A stretch of DNA of 64,000 bases. It comes from Hygrocybe punicea (taxonomy: Eukaryota > Basidiomycota > Agaricomycetes > Agaricales > Hygrophoraceae). Numbering within the stretch: position 1 is the first letter of the stretch; each line of letters opens with the position of its first letter. A program made the position numbers and the translations under genes. The stretch lies in contig OY744464.1 of assembly GCA_963556145.1 (NCBI GenBank), positions 3,782,001-3,846,000 of the forward strand, in the 5' to 3' direction. Below are positions 11,457-22,276 of this stretch, piece after piece. The notes under the pieces were generated by a model. The model was given only the letters and a program-made list of their open reading frames with translations, had not been told where the DNA came from and did not search any database.

Positions 11457-12597
11457 ATCAGCTCCTGTAATTACATTTGGACTATATTTAGTGTATGATG
11501 AGTGGTGGATGAAATAAAGAGGTAAAGTAGTATTTTTGATGCCCAATATGATATTGTAAAATTATGGTGTCAAAAGAGCTCCTATGAAGAAGATTGTAGG
11601 GAGAAAATTGTTCAGTTTTTCAAGGGCTAGAAGCTCATATACCATATTTTTCTTCATTTTTGTCCTTTGAGTCAAATATTACTCTGTATCATATTTGTTT
11701 GTATTGGGCTTGAAATATCATATGAATCATAATTATGGGATCAAAGGACAAAAATGAAGAAAAATATGGTATATGAGGGACAGGCAATGCCGGTTCAGAA
11801 ATCGTGCTCTTTGTCCTTGTTTGTACACCACTGTAATATTGATTTTGGATGGTCAGGAAGCAATTCACAATTGCTGACTCTCATGATACAAATTAATTGT
11901 AGAAACTATGTAGACAGCATTATTGATATATTTTGATGGACATATTGTTGTGTTTCACTATTTCTGCTAGGGAGGGAAGCCAGTATTCACAAAAGAACTG
12001 GCAAAAATCACTGGATTTGAGTGACATTGTGCTGACGTCACACTGCTTAATTTGTGAATCTGCAGGCAATCACAAATGATTTAGCTGGGCTTCCACAAGC
12101 CCATCTGCTATGATTTAAAGTGCTGGAATACATATAACCTACCTCCTGAGCAATATGTTTGGGACAGAATTTTTATCAGTGGCCCGGGTCTTTCAGAATG
12201 AATGTTCAGTTGTGCATACAGACTGACAGAAAAGCTTTCAAAAGATTCTGTCCCAAAGACTTTGCTAAGGTATGCATACACTTTAAATTTTCTCACTGAA
12301 ATGTATGCTCATTTGTGCTGTAGAAAGCTATAGAAAACTTGACTGTCTCACATTTGACATTTGGCATGCACCACAAGGTGAGAGAATTTCAAACTCCGAG
12401 GGAGCATTGCCTGTCCCCAATATGAGCTTCTAGCCCTTGAAAAACTGAACAATTTTCTCCCTACAATCTTCTTCATAGGAGCTCTTTTGACTTTTACAAT
12501 ATCATATTGGGCATCAAAAATACTACTTTACCTCTTTATTCCATCCACCACTCATCATACACTAAATATAGTCCAAATGTAATTACAGGAGCTGATA
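11457..12597. mobile_element. Foldback (palindromic) element A, interrupted by an insertion
   Basis: The left arm is 11457-11675. A 61-nt loop (11676-11736) follows, then the inner part of the right arm (11737-11778). The outer part of the right arm resumes at 12418 and ends at 12597. Removing 11779-12417 restores two arms of about 220 bp. Each arm contains a block ending with a ttcaagggctag or ttctaagggctat type motif, the same motif found in palindrome B at 25.1-25.8 kb. It has no coding capacity. Transcription through it would give a long hairpin RNA. Confidence 0.7.
11779..12417. mobile_element. Nested insertion with short inverted ends inside foldback element A
   Basis: The segment interrupts the right arm of element A. 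Its ends are imperfect inverted repeats built on gggacaggcaatgc at the left (from 11778) and gcattgcctgtcccc at the right (to about 12418). Flanking octamers gtatatga and caatatga share six of eight bases, suggesting an 8-bp target duplication of the hAT type. The interior has no long open frame, so it would be non-autonomous. Assignment to hAT is inference from duplication length only. Confidence 0.55.
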
Positions 12598-12904
12598 CCC
12601 AGTGAGAATTGGACATTTTCATATGTAATTACATTGTGTGAGATATAGTAATTAGTGCAAATTACATCCCAAACAAGAATTGACCAAGGGCACTAAGATT
12701 GTGCTTTCATATGTTTCTGGTGATAATTCCGTTGTGATTCTATTGATTGACATCGTTTGAGATGATGCTAGGTATTGCTATACTGTCCATCCTGTTCCCC
12801 CTCCCCCTCTGCCCTCTGCTCCCCTGTTCCCTCTGCTCCTGCTCCCCACTCCATTCCCTGCTCCCCTGTTCCCCCTCCCCTGCTCCCCACCTCCATGTTC
12901 TAGG

Positions 12905-13847
12905 TCATTTCCATCCATTCGTCGCTGCCGAAAGTGCTCTCACCTTCGCTTCCTTGAGTTCTTTCTTTGTCTTGACGCTAAGCTCCTCGTATTGCTGTAG
13001 TTACAGCATAGTCAGTAGATTCATGAGTACTTGAACGATCTGGGAACTCACCTGCTTCGTGGCATCATCCAGACTATTTCACAGTGCATCAAATGCAATC
13101 TTGGTAATAGAATTGTTCTTGCAATAGTCGATCGTGAAAAGATTCCTGACAGTCTCGGAGTCAGTGTACATCTCGCGATGAATCATCGACTTACTTCGGC
13201 ACCAGTGCAGTGCTTGGGACCATCATCCGTTCCTTCTTCACAGCTGGCTTCCTCTTCCCTTTGGATATTGATGTTGATAGTGTGCTCGTTGGTACAGCTG
13301 AGGAGCTAGAGGGGGGCTCAGGAGTAGTGGTCATAGCTGTGGCACCCTCAGAGGAGGCTGTTGTATTAGCGGTGCCCATGGCTGCATTGAGATGCTTGAA
13401 TGTTCTCATCCCTGCACGGCACTATAATCAATATGGGATATAGAATAAAAATGCACACATACCAATTTTTGACAGCTTGAACGGATCTGTCACTACCTCT
13501 TCGCTTGCCATCTCACTTTACCAATATGAGCACACTTATAGAAAACAACTAAGTTGATGACTTACAATGGGTTCACAATCTTGATCCCATGCATAGACAT
13601 AGATGATCCCAGTAACGGAGAATCTTGAGTGCCCTGAGGTGTGACTAGCACAGTGCCGCTATCTGCCAGGGGAGTTGACGCTGATGAAAGTACTTCCAGG
13701 GTGACAATCGGAGTTGATGCTGATGAAAGTACTTCTGGGGCGACAATTGGAGTTGACGCCGATGAAAGTACTTCTGGGGAAACAATCAGAGTGACGGGTG
13801 TGGATTGTAGTGTGGTTGCTGATGATTTTGCGATCCCTTGCGATTTG
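12905..13847 (-). pseudogene. Broken HMG-box-like gene with Ser/Thr-rich repeats
   Basis: Segments complement(12905..12992, 13052..13145, 13195..13411, 13463..13515, 13566..about 13847) join in phase with good splice sites. The N-terminal part holds three 13-residue repeats of the type EVLSSASTPIVAP. A Ser/Thr-rich middle with a basic patch (SKGKRKPAVKKER) follows. The C-terminal segment (NLFTIDYCKN ... LDDATKQ then YEELSVKTKKEL) resembles an HMG box. A TGA at 13081-13079 falls where that fold has its central Trp, so the gene is probably dead. The 5' end is not defined. Composition and position within the repeat island suggest a transposon-borne or dispersed gene; family identity is tentative. 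Confidence 0.5.
13674..13790. repeat. Three tandem copies of a 39-bp unit
   Basis: The unit starts gttgacgctgatgaaagtac and repeats at 13674, 13713 and 13752 with a few substitutions. The length is a multiple of three, so it encodes a 13-residue repeat in the minus-strand pseudogene. Confidence 0.85.
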
Positions 13848-13861
13848 ATGCAACTTACCAC

Positions 13862-14419
13862 TCTTCGACCTTCCGATCACATCGCGACTATTGCGATCTT
13901 CTGCGACTTCGGAGATATTTAGTTATCGCACTTCGAAGTATTTCCTTTGTTCTCTTTGTTCTCCATATTCATTTATCGTTCTCTCTACCTATCCTTTCTT
14001 CTATATGCCCTTTATCTCACATATCTCCTTTTAGTATCATCCTTTCATCTCTCTTCCTTTGTCCTGACAGCTTATATACCTGCCTGTATGAGCCACTAGA
14101 CAGAGAACCCCCAGAGAATCGAGACAGACCATCATTCCCCCTTCGTCTCAGAGCTTCCCCTTCATCCTAGTTCCCTTCTCTTTACATTCCATCACGTTCT
14201 CTCACCATCTGACCCTTCGATCTCACTGCGACTTTTGATTTTATCGCAACTCTTCGATTTTGATCGCACCACTCCAGTTTTGATTGCAGCACTTCTCTTG
14301 AGTTTCTCATCCACTTCTATTCATTATCCTTTATTTTCTATACTAGTGTAGGCTTTCCGAAGCTTCCTTGCACCTTTTCACCTTTAGTAGTTGTAGGATT
14401 TCCATTCTTATAGCTACAT
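13862..14419. other. Low-complexity region with repeated cgatc/gcgac words
   Basis: No gene is seen. The stretch contains many copies of short words such as ttcgatc, gcgact and atcgca (for example 13820-13910 and 14215-14300) in an otherwise C/T-rich plus strand. This resembles a decayed terminal region of a mobile element. Confidence 0.5.
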
Positions 14420-14855
14420 ATAGCGTATCAGCGGGTCGGTAACCCTCCATGATCAGTCCTTCGACTTCTTCCTTCCAGGCCACAAGGCGGACCATTTCTT
14501 CGAAGGTTCCCATGTTCTACTCCACCATACTACAACTCTGGACAACCCCCTGCTCCTCTTCACCCGTTACCTCGAGTTGTGTGACCGACTTTTCCCCTTC
14601 CATGCCAAACTTTTTCTCCGCTCAGACAGCTCTCTCCCAACCCGTTCTTGGTTCCTCTGCTGCTTGCGCTCCCATTTTCCGGACCCATCCATCAGTGGCC
14701 ACTCTCTCCGCTCCAGCAGGGCGACTGACCTTGCCTCTGCTGGTGTTCTGCCTTACCTGATCCAATGCATCGGCTGTTGGGCTTCCGACGCTTGGCAGAT
14801 CTACGTCTGCAAACACCCGACTCTGCAAGCCACCTTCTTGTTTGCGCATTGCTGA
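14420..14855 (+). pseudogene. Remnant of a tyrosine recombinase, C-terminal half
   Basis: One open frame of about 145 codons carries the C-terminal part of a YR-type integrase: FFLPGHKADHFFEG, CDRLFPFHAKLF, then GHSLRSSRATDLASAGVL and WASDAWQIYVCKHP. The box HSLR supplies the His-xx-Arg pair and Tyr in QIYV is the likely nucleophile. The N-terminal half with the first catalytic Arg is missing; a stop precedes the fragment. It aligns by eye with the minus-strand fragment at 63.4 kb. The source could be a Crypton or a DIRS-like element; no reverse transcriptase is seen nearby. Confidence 0.7.
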
Positions 14856-15078
14856 GGCAACCGGTGCTCACCATCACCCTTCTAGGCTCACAATTTCATC
14901 TCTGTACTTTTCCCGGACACTTTTCGCTGCCTTTTATTTCATATCCCACGGACACATTTCTCTCACCCTTTTATCGGACCTTTTCGTGTCGTTGTGTTGT
15001 ACCTCGGACCATCCCTTTGCTCCACACTTTTACTCCACCCCATTCTCTACTCTCTCCTACCAATTTCCTTAGCTTTTA

Positions 15079-15199
15079 GCACCGCACCGTTTCTTCTCGT
15101 GTATTACATACTTATCAAATTCTGGGCCTTGCCGCTGTTTCAGGACAAGGCCGCGTTCGGTTATCTCTTTCACCAAATAACTGAAAGGTGCTTGATTAG
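15079..15199 (+). repeat. 121-bp direct repeat, copy 1
   Basis: The sequence from gcaccgcaccg to gcttgattag recurs at 15531-15651 with two differences (a CpG to CpA change and one T/A change). It contains an internal stem formed by gggccttg and caaggcc. It lies 224 bp after the tyrosine-recombinase remnant and may be part of that element's terminus. Confidence 0.85.
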
Positions 15200-15530
15200 C
15201 TGAATTTAAAGTTTACTTTATTGTAGTCTAATCATGCCCGACGTTATGGTTCAAGACTCGTACGGACTGCACTTGCCCTCTGTGATCGAGAGCCCTTGTG
15301 CCTCTCCATTCCTCAAGTTTCACCCCGGGGTTTCTACCTGCTTTCCCATGTCGCGGTTTCACTTCATTTTACTTATTTACTCTGGAGGAGACTTTGCTAT
15401 CACCAATGCTCTTGTCTCCTCCCGAGTATGTTCTTCTTCCTTTCTCTTCTTGATTCTCCTGATTCCTTGTAGACCCTAGTTTTTTGGTTTCTCGCACCCA
15501 CCCTTTGTACCGCTTCCCCTTCTTTACGTT
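15200..15530. other. Spacer between the two 121-bp direct repeats
   Basis: No gene is supported. The stretch is C/T-rich on the plus strand and carries short open frames without family character. It is bracketed by identical direct repeats and may be an internal part of the same element. Confidence 0.5.
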
Positions 15531-15651
15531 GCACCGCACCATTTCTTCTCGTGTATTACATACTTATCAAATTCTGGGCCTTGCCGCTGTTTCAGGACAA
15601 GGCCGCGTTCGGTTATCTCTTTCACCAAAAAACTGAAAGGTGCTTGATTAG
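15531..15651 (+). repeat. 121-bp direct repeat, copy 2
   Basis: Second copy of the repeat at 15079-15199, spaced 452 bp start to start. The near identity of the copies indicates a recent duplication, or a paired terminal repeat of one element. Confidence 0.85.
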
Positions 15652-16331
15652 AATGAATTATTCCTGTGTCAAAGTGCAGGTGTGACACAAGAGACGTGGG
15701 AAGATATCTCCGTTTTAAATAATGTACTTATAAATTGAAACTATTTTCATTGTTATTCCTGATACATATATTGTACAGAAAATAAAGATTTCTGGAAACA
15801 ATATCTCAAGACAAAATAGAGCTTCCCAAAAGTATAATTATTCTCACTCTTATTGTTTTCCTTATTTTGTATCGGTATTTGCCATCCAGAAAACTGGTCA
15901 AATTCTTAAAATATTCCTACCAATATCCATAATGTGGGTATCAACTCAATTGTTTTGCAAAAATTAATAATATTTGTCTAAAAAATAAATTAACTATTAG
16001 GATGGAAGATATTGATCAGGAAAAATAAATTATTTGCTTCAATTTCTGACTTCCAGATGCCCAGCCAGAATTTTATATTACAGATATTCAGCGGCCCACT
16101 GAGTGGGCCAGGGAGGCCTCCTTAGTGGCCACCACTGCCAGGGCTGATATAGCAATGGATTTCCATACCTCCCACCTGAAATGCACTTCTACCTCCTTGG
16201 GGGCTCAATGATGGCGAGGACAGCTTGTGAGGGCTCAGGACTAGTGAATATCATGGGTATGAGAAACCCACCAGGTAGCTGTCATGGGTAGCCATGGGTA
16301 TGGGTATGGCACCTGACCTTTCCACACTACA

Positions 16332-16380
16332 AGCCTTATAATAGTGGTTGAACACATGTCTCAACCACTATTATAAGGCT
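16332..16380. repeat. Perfect 20-bp inverted repeat with 9-nt loop
   Basis: The arms 16332-16351 and 16361-16380 are exact reverse complements (arm agccttataatagtggttga) separated by 9 nt. This may be the end pair of a tiny excised element or a stem-loop RNA signal; nothing around it decides. Confidence 0.8.
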
Positions 16381-16839
16381 CTAAAGTCTTAAAACCACAA
16401 TCTGGCCATAAATCAGTCTCCACCTAGCCTCAGTATATAAGTCTTATTAGTAGTTATTAGTAGCATATACTAATGTAGTAGTGTCCTAAATACAGCAATA
16501 ACCCATTTGGGAACGTCAGTTCCAGTCAGGAATAAGGGCACTGATGGGCTTGGGCTTTCCTGTCACTGTTGCCATGGCCCCACCCATCACTCACAGGCAT
16601 GCATGCTTGTTGTTGTTGTTGTTGAGCATGGCTATTTCATTCTCCCACTGTATTTTCTTGCGGATTTTTTACATATCACATATATATTGCCCTACATGCC
16701 GTATGTAGACTAATATACATGAAAATAAACAAAATAAAAGAGAAATAAAAGAAATAAAACATTATGATACATGGGGTGCCACAGATGAACTGGTGGGTAC
16801 TCACCTTCGCGGAGGCGCTGGATGGGGTCTAAACTTGAT

Positions 16840-17050
16840 TGTGAAGGGTGCTGGAGGGTGGGTGATGAGAGGGATGGACACTGGGGGGTGGGGAAGGGTG
16901 CATGGAGAGGGGGGTGGCAATGGGTGGCAAGGAAGGGGCTGGGAAGCAAGGCGGATGGTGGAAAAGCAAGGGGGTGGGTGGGGGAGGGCTCCTGGCCCAA
17001 AATGAGTGGTGGGAAGGGGTAAGTATGTGGGGGAAAAGCAGGAGGAGGAT
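16840..17050 (+). repeat. G-rich tract with G-quadruplex potential
   Basis: The plus strand has more than twenty runs of three or more G at short spacing, such as gggtgggtgatgagaggg, tggggggtgggg and gggggtgggtgggggaggg. Thirteen-base direct repeats (tgggtactcacct) flank it at 16794-16806 and 17050-17062. Read on the minus strand, each repeat contains aggtgagta, the form of a strong splice donor, so a minus-strand transcript with duplicated donors is also possible. Confidence 0.65.
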
Positions 17051-17934
17051 GGGTACTCACCTGTACCATTAGGGGCCCCCTGCGGTGTCATGACCCCAAA
17101 TGGTTTTGGGTGTAATGTCATGGGTTTACCATCGGACCACGGAATTAGATATTTAAGTGCAACACTATAGATGCACATCTACACTTATTAGTACCCATTC
17201 TATGCTTTTCCACATTATGCATGCTAGTGAACAGACATAAATAGCATATATGCTTACCTTTATATCATTTATTATGGCTTCACTAGCAATGCCCAGACCT
17301 AGCTGTTCATGTATGGTGCACAGAGGCACATCCCCCACTCATTAGGATTTATTATATATTTCTCTGTATTGCGTGTGCAAGGAGACAAGCCCAACTAGCA
17401 TTCTTACCTATATTAGCAGTAATGGATTGATTACAAATCTTGTTTACTTGTATTGATCAAAAGCGGCTCAGCTAGATAATGGGAAATGATTAGATAAGAT
17501 GTGAACAACATCAGGAAATCAAGGGTGATCTGATATGAGCTTATAAAGCCTGCTCCGACGAATAATTAATATCATCAGTTTTCATTATGACATGTCTCAG
17601 GGAAACCCAGATATTGTAAGTCTCTGTTGATGAAATTACATCATATCATACAACTTGATGCATGTGGGTCTTTGATGAGCGAAGTGTACCAGAATTATCC
17701 TTTCATATACAAGATAATATATGATATGTTTGACAAAATCCTATCAAATATATCAGAAATCTACAGGAGCGAGCATTTGTAGCAATATGCCTCTACTCAC
17801 TACAGTCATGTCAGAATGGTTGTGCAGTTAGCAGAAGATTTGCATGTGTCAAACTTGTCCATCTTGGTCATGCTGACATTTAACCAGCAGTTTGGTCACC
17901 AATTTTTACAACTGTCATACCAGCAACATCACAC

Positions 17935-18535
17935 TGTAGAGGCTCCGGGCCCTCTGGACCCGAATCCTCTTCATATCCCACTTCGTCCTCATCCATTCCC
18001 ATTCACGTATTATCGATTCCGCCCGTTTCCGGTCCTTTCCGTCGATTCCGCTCCGGATTCTGCCTCCGGAATCGTTCATACTCAAGATGCGATGTCTCTA
18101 ACGACCCGGAATCAGTACGTATATAGTTACATATGATATATCTTCGTTTCCCGTTACTTAGTACATAGCACCATTCCCCCTATACTCCGCTCCACCTCTC
18201 TACCATCAGTTACAGCCTTCGGTTGTAGTACATAGTTACTACAGCACAGGATCTCTCCCAGTAGTATAAAAGATGTACTCTTATACTACAACCATATAGA
18301 AAAATACAGGTTATCGCTCCCCTTCAGTTCTATTTCTTAGTCCTCCCTTCGTATCGTCTCCATATTAGTCTTCGTAACTCCACTCTCTACACTTCCCCTC
18401 TGATCCAGAACCCCTGGATTTGGGTTGGATTGATTAGACACTACAAAGACACTAAACTCCTCTGATCACTTCTTAGCTGATCACCCCTTCTTGTAGATTC
18501 CCATTTGGATCTACAACAGAACTCGCCGTCACAAC
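17935..18535 (+). repeat. 5' long terminal repeat
   Basis: Same length as the 3' copy. It carries TTT, CTTG and TTTGG at the three sites where the 3' copy has TTC, CTCG and TTCGG, i.e. three CpG to TpG changes. Confidence 0.9.
18265..18272 (+). promoter_or_regulatory. TATA-like box in the LTR
   Basis: TATAAAAG lies 330 bp into the LTR (repeated at the matching place, 22607, in the 3' copy). This is the expected place for the start of the sense transcript. No expression data support it. Confidence 0.45.
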
Positions 18536-18552
18536 TGGAGCCCACCGCGAGG
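18536..18552 (+). other. Candidate primer-binding site
   Basis: TGGAGCCCACCGCGAGG directly follows the repeat. TGG is complementary to the CCA end of a tRNA. The tRNA was not identified. Confidence 0.45.
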
Positions 18553-18727
18553 AGTTTATTTCTTTTGTCTTTTCATACCCTCCCCATGATCGGCTTTGAC
18601 TTTCATGACGTTTCCCTCTTCTACCCGACTCTAGTTAGTTAGTTCCGCTTACGACTTCGACCTCGACCTCGAACCTCCTCGACCCGACCCGCTTTCCGAC
18701 CCGCATCCCGATTTAGACATTCCCGAT

Positions 18728-20065
18728 ATGACGACCGGATTCATGCCTCTCCGAGGTGATCCCTCAGCCCCGACATTCGACAGAAACGAACTCGACCTTC
18801 CCCGCTTCTTTGACGAAATAGACATGCTCAGCTCCGACTGTGGACTCACAGATGCTATGAAGATTCGCTACGCGCTCCGGTACCTCGATAACGACGATTA
18901 CGAACTTTGGTCTACCCTACCCGCTGCTTCCGCTAAAGACTTCATCGCTTTCTGACGTGCCGTCTTCGACTTTTATCCCGGTGCTACGGATTCCATCCGG
19001 TATACGATCTCGGATCTCGATCAACTTACGTGACGACAATCGGCTTATGGTATAGAGAACAAAGCGGACTTAGGACAATATTTCCGGGATTTCATACGCA
19101 TTTCCGGTGTCTTGTTTGACAACGGCCGTCTAACGGATAAGCAACGGAACACATACTTCGCCAACGGATTTGACTCAGACCTTCGTCTACGTATTGAAGA
19201 ACGCCTCCATTACCTTCTTCCTGACCATTACCACGACGATCCGTACCCGCTCGATGTTTTCCACAATGCCGCCTTATTCCTACTTTCCAGTTATCGCTCC
19301 GTTCCGAAATCCCCTTCCTTTGCCATTACCATCTCTAGTCCCGATTCCGGTCCCAGTCCCCCACCCGTCATAGCTTTGTCATCTCCGGTCCCGATTCTGA
19401 CCTCGATCCCGCCCACCGTCATTCGTTCCGTCGCCCACGTTCATTCCGGTCCTACGTATACTCCGTCCCCTTTATCGCATATTCCGTCCCTGTCCATTCC
19501 GGTGCCCATCGAGACCGTCATTTGTTTACAGGTATTGTCGTCCAGTCCCGTGTCGTCCCCGTCCGATCCCATTCCCGATTTATCGATGCCGGTCACCGAT
19601 TTATCCAATTCATTTCCTATTTCGTCCACATCGTTTCCGGATTCGACCCCTCCGCTTTCCGTCCATGAACTCGTACCGGACCCGCTCCCATTGTCATCGG
19701 ATTCTCCAGAAATAGACATTCCGTCCCCGATATTGTCGCCATATTGTCCTCCGTCACCGTCTACTGAGATTCCGTCGACTTTGGTTGAGTATTCCGTACC
19801 CGTTCCCATTCCGGACTCCATTCCACCCCTTGTATTTGATTTCGATTCCGGTTCCGATTCCGTTATGTCGACCCCCTTCGTTCCCGGTTCCCCTCGTCAT
19901 TTCCGCTCCCGTGTCGTTGTCGGTTCTGTCTTCGCCCGCTTGGGGCACCCCGTCGTTTTTAGACCCGTCACGCGGCACACCCGTTATATGGGATCGTGTT
20001 GGTGTCGGCACTCTGGTTCTCGATTTTATTTTATTCCTCGTTTCCATCTTCATTCTACTTGGTGA
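18728..20065 (+). pseudogene. Gag-like protein, broken by two TGA codons
   Basis: One frame of 446 codons is open except for TGA at 18953-18955 and 19031-19033. The N-terminal part has a gag-like core: a GDPSAPTFD start motif, then FFDEIDML, ALRYLDNDDYELW and FVNG-type helices (YFANGFDSDLRLRIEERL). The last 200 residues are Ser/Pro-rich. There is no CCHC zinc knuckle. Both stops are followed by C (TGACGT, TGACGA) and would come from CGA by one CpG transition. A stop-free relative elsewhere in the genome would be expected. Confidence 0.7.
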
Positions 20066-20557
20066 TCGCACTCTGGACCTCCGCCCCCTCGACACCTCGC
20101 TTGAATATTTGCAAGAAGTTCTCCGCCTCCTCTCGTCGTTCCACCTCCGACCTTCTTTCAGAAACTCTTGTGGGGATATGGACCCGTTTCCGTCACCCAT
20201 TTTTGCGTTTTCGTCCTCCGTTCCGCTTTCCGTTCACGCTCCCGGCCTCCACTTATTTATATTTTCATTTCTGTTTATAGTTTTCTTTGTTTCCCATTTG
20301 TTTCGATCCCATTCCGTGTCCGTTGTATTCCGGTCCCGCCCTCCACCTCGACCTCCAGATTCTGGCTTATGTAGTTACCCGTTTCTCCCTTTCCGTTATA
20401 GATTTTATTATGTACTCATTTTATTTTTATGTACATTGTCCCGCGGTTCGTTTCCCCTCCTTTTCCGTCCATTTCCCTTCTACTCCCTTCTCCTTTCATC
20501 GAGTTTTGTGTCGATCATGTCGAGTTGGCCACAGATATGGGCCTGGTTCGCGCGTAG

Positions 20558-21945
20558 TCAATTTAGCTCCTTAGTCCAACGGGTTAGCGTGGTGTGGACC
20601 TCCGCGACGTATTCAGAGAGGCCGTCCGCGATCGTCGATATCTCCCTTTGCGTTTCCGTCGCCATCTTGCGTACTGCCCGGACGTGGTCGTTGATTCCGG
20701 CTCCGATCCGCGGGTGCTTGAACGGATTCCCTCGTCTCCCTTCGTCCCGCTCCGATTCCGTATCCGGTTCGACGTCGGTCAACGTCCGCTTACTCGTCGA
20801 CGCCTCTCCAGTCCGCAACCTAGGCTTCCTCACGGACTTTGGTATTTTCTTCGCGACGATTTTCCTCTTTGGACTACCCGCCTTCGCCTTCCCTTTCCTT
20901 TCCACTTTTCCGGATCCGGTGGCCGGTCCCTTCGTCGATAACCCGCAGCGTCGTTTAAGCCTTTTGCATTGATCGCACGCGTACCCCTCGATTCCGCGAC
21001 AAACCGTGTTGGCGGTCACGCACGCATCGCATTGCCGGATCCGGAACGACTGCATATACTACGGATTAGTTAGGCACAACAGATATACGAGTCCGCGAGA
21101 TATCACTTACCCCCGGAATCTTTCCCTTCGGTTCCGCGTCCTCGTTCCCGCTCGCATTCGAGAAATCGTTGCCGCTGTTGTAGTCCCCGTGAACGGTCTC
21201 GTCGTCCCGGGTGACCCTCTTATCCCGGTTGAGCTTTTTGTGTTTGATCGCGTTGAGTGCTTGAAGCCGCTCGTATTTTCGTAGTTGTTGGTTGGACCAG
21301 GTGTCCTCCTCGTCCTCGCTTCCGTGATCGCTGGTTTGTGCGGCCTCCTCCCGGTCCCTTTCCGTGGCTGCATTATCCCGTTTTGCTGCCTCTGCCGCCT
21401 TCACCCTTTCCGCCTCCTCAATCCGCTTCTCCGCTTCCGCCCTCCTATTCATCTCCTCTTCGTACTGACGCGATTCCTCCGCCCGTTGCCGCTCGATCCT
21501 TTCCACCTCCTCGACCCGTTGTTTCCTCGCTTCCTCCTCCTTTTCCTCCTGCAACCGTACAGCTTCCCGACGCCTCGCCTCTTTCCGTTCCCGTTCGTAG
21601 TCCTCCCAGCTTCGCAACCACTCCTCGACCTCCACCACCATCTCTCCGCCCATCGAGAAATCCTTCGGTTCCGTCACGTCGATTCCGTTGTCCCGGATTT
21701 CTGCCAAGATTCCCCTGTAGTTCCGCTGCCAGGTATCGTTAGTCCGTGCCGTTTACAGGAACGGGATCTCTTACCATGGCCCGTCGTCGTCTCACCACCC
21801 ATTGCCGTGCTTCGTTCTCGAATCCGTCGTGTACGATATCGATTCCGGCCGCATCGACTTCTAGTAACTCGGCCACGGCGCTCTCGAAATCTTGCCGCGT
21901 TTCCGCATCGAGAGTATTGAGGAATTTGTTGTATTCCGTCGACAT
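20558..21945 (-). CDS. Antisense gene inside the LTR element: coiled-coil and Cys-cluster protein
   Basis: Exons complement(join(20558..21058,21111..21725,21775..21945)) join in phase 0 at both introns (52 and 49 nt, clear GT-AG) to give 428 residues with no stop. The N-terminus MSTEYNKFLNTLDAETRQDF is helical. Residues about 60-190 form a long Glu/Arg/Lys coiled coil. An acidic linker follows. The third exon has a Cys cluster, CDACVTANTVC and CDQCKRLKRRC, with spacing reminiscent of fungal Zn2Cys6 clusters, then a Lys/Arg-rich tail. The gene converges on gag and is intact although gag is not. A start at 22086 is possible. Function is unknown; nucleic-acid binding is inference. Confidence 0.65.
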
Positions 21946-22276
21946 TTGGTGTTGGTGTTTGTTGGGTTTGTTGGGCTTGTTGAGGATGTTGTCGAGATTG
22001 TTGAAGTCGCGTTGAAAAGTTTTCTTGTTTGTATTTGTTGCCCCATCACGTGACCGTTGTTCCTTTATCCAGCCGTTTTGCCCCACCCTCTTTTAGTAGC
22101 TCTGGACCACTGCTTCCCGACGCTTCGATACCTGCCGGCTTCGACTCCGCTCACGTTGTACTCCCGTTTCCGTCCGTTTTCGACATCGCCTCCGCTCCTT
22201 TATTCCCACGACCCCGGTATCTTCGTTATTTCGTATGGATCGACCAGGGATGGTCTCTATCTGAGTCCTGACCGGA

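Larger units (their letters stand above)
15652..17934. other. Gene-free AT-rich region with small repeat structures
   Basis: No credible gene is visible on either strand over 2.3 kb apart from short frames. It holds a perfect 20-bp hairpin (16332-16380) and a G-rich tract (16840-17050), listed separately. The right part, 17,150-17,930, is plain AT-rich sequence up to the LTR element. Confidence 0.55.

Noticed and set aside
16710..17178. Minus-strand frames of about 120 codons
   Set aside because: Their Pro/His/Ser composition is simply the G-rich tract read on the other strand.
19441..20200. Minus-strand frames within the gag region
   Set aside because: They mirror the Ser/Pro-rich gag codons, have low-complexity Gly/Asp/Ser composition and no splice logic, unlike the supported antisense gene further right.
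19785..20972. 395-codon plus-strand frame in the LTR element
   Set aside because: It overlaps the antisense gene and the gag end in another frame and is Phe/Ser/Pro-rich low complexity; it is a shadow of antisense coding sequence.
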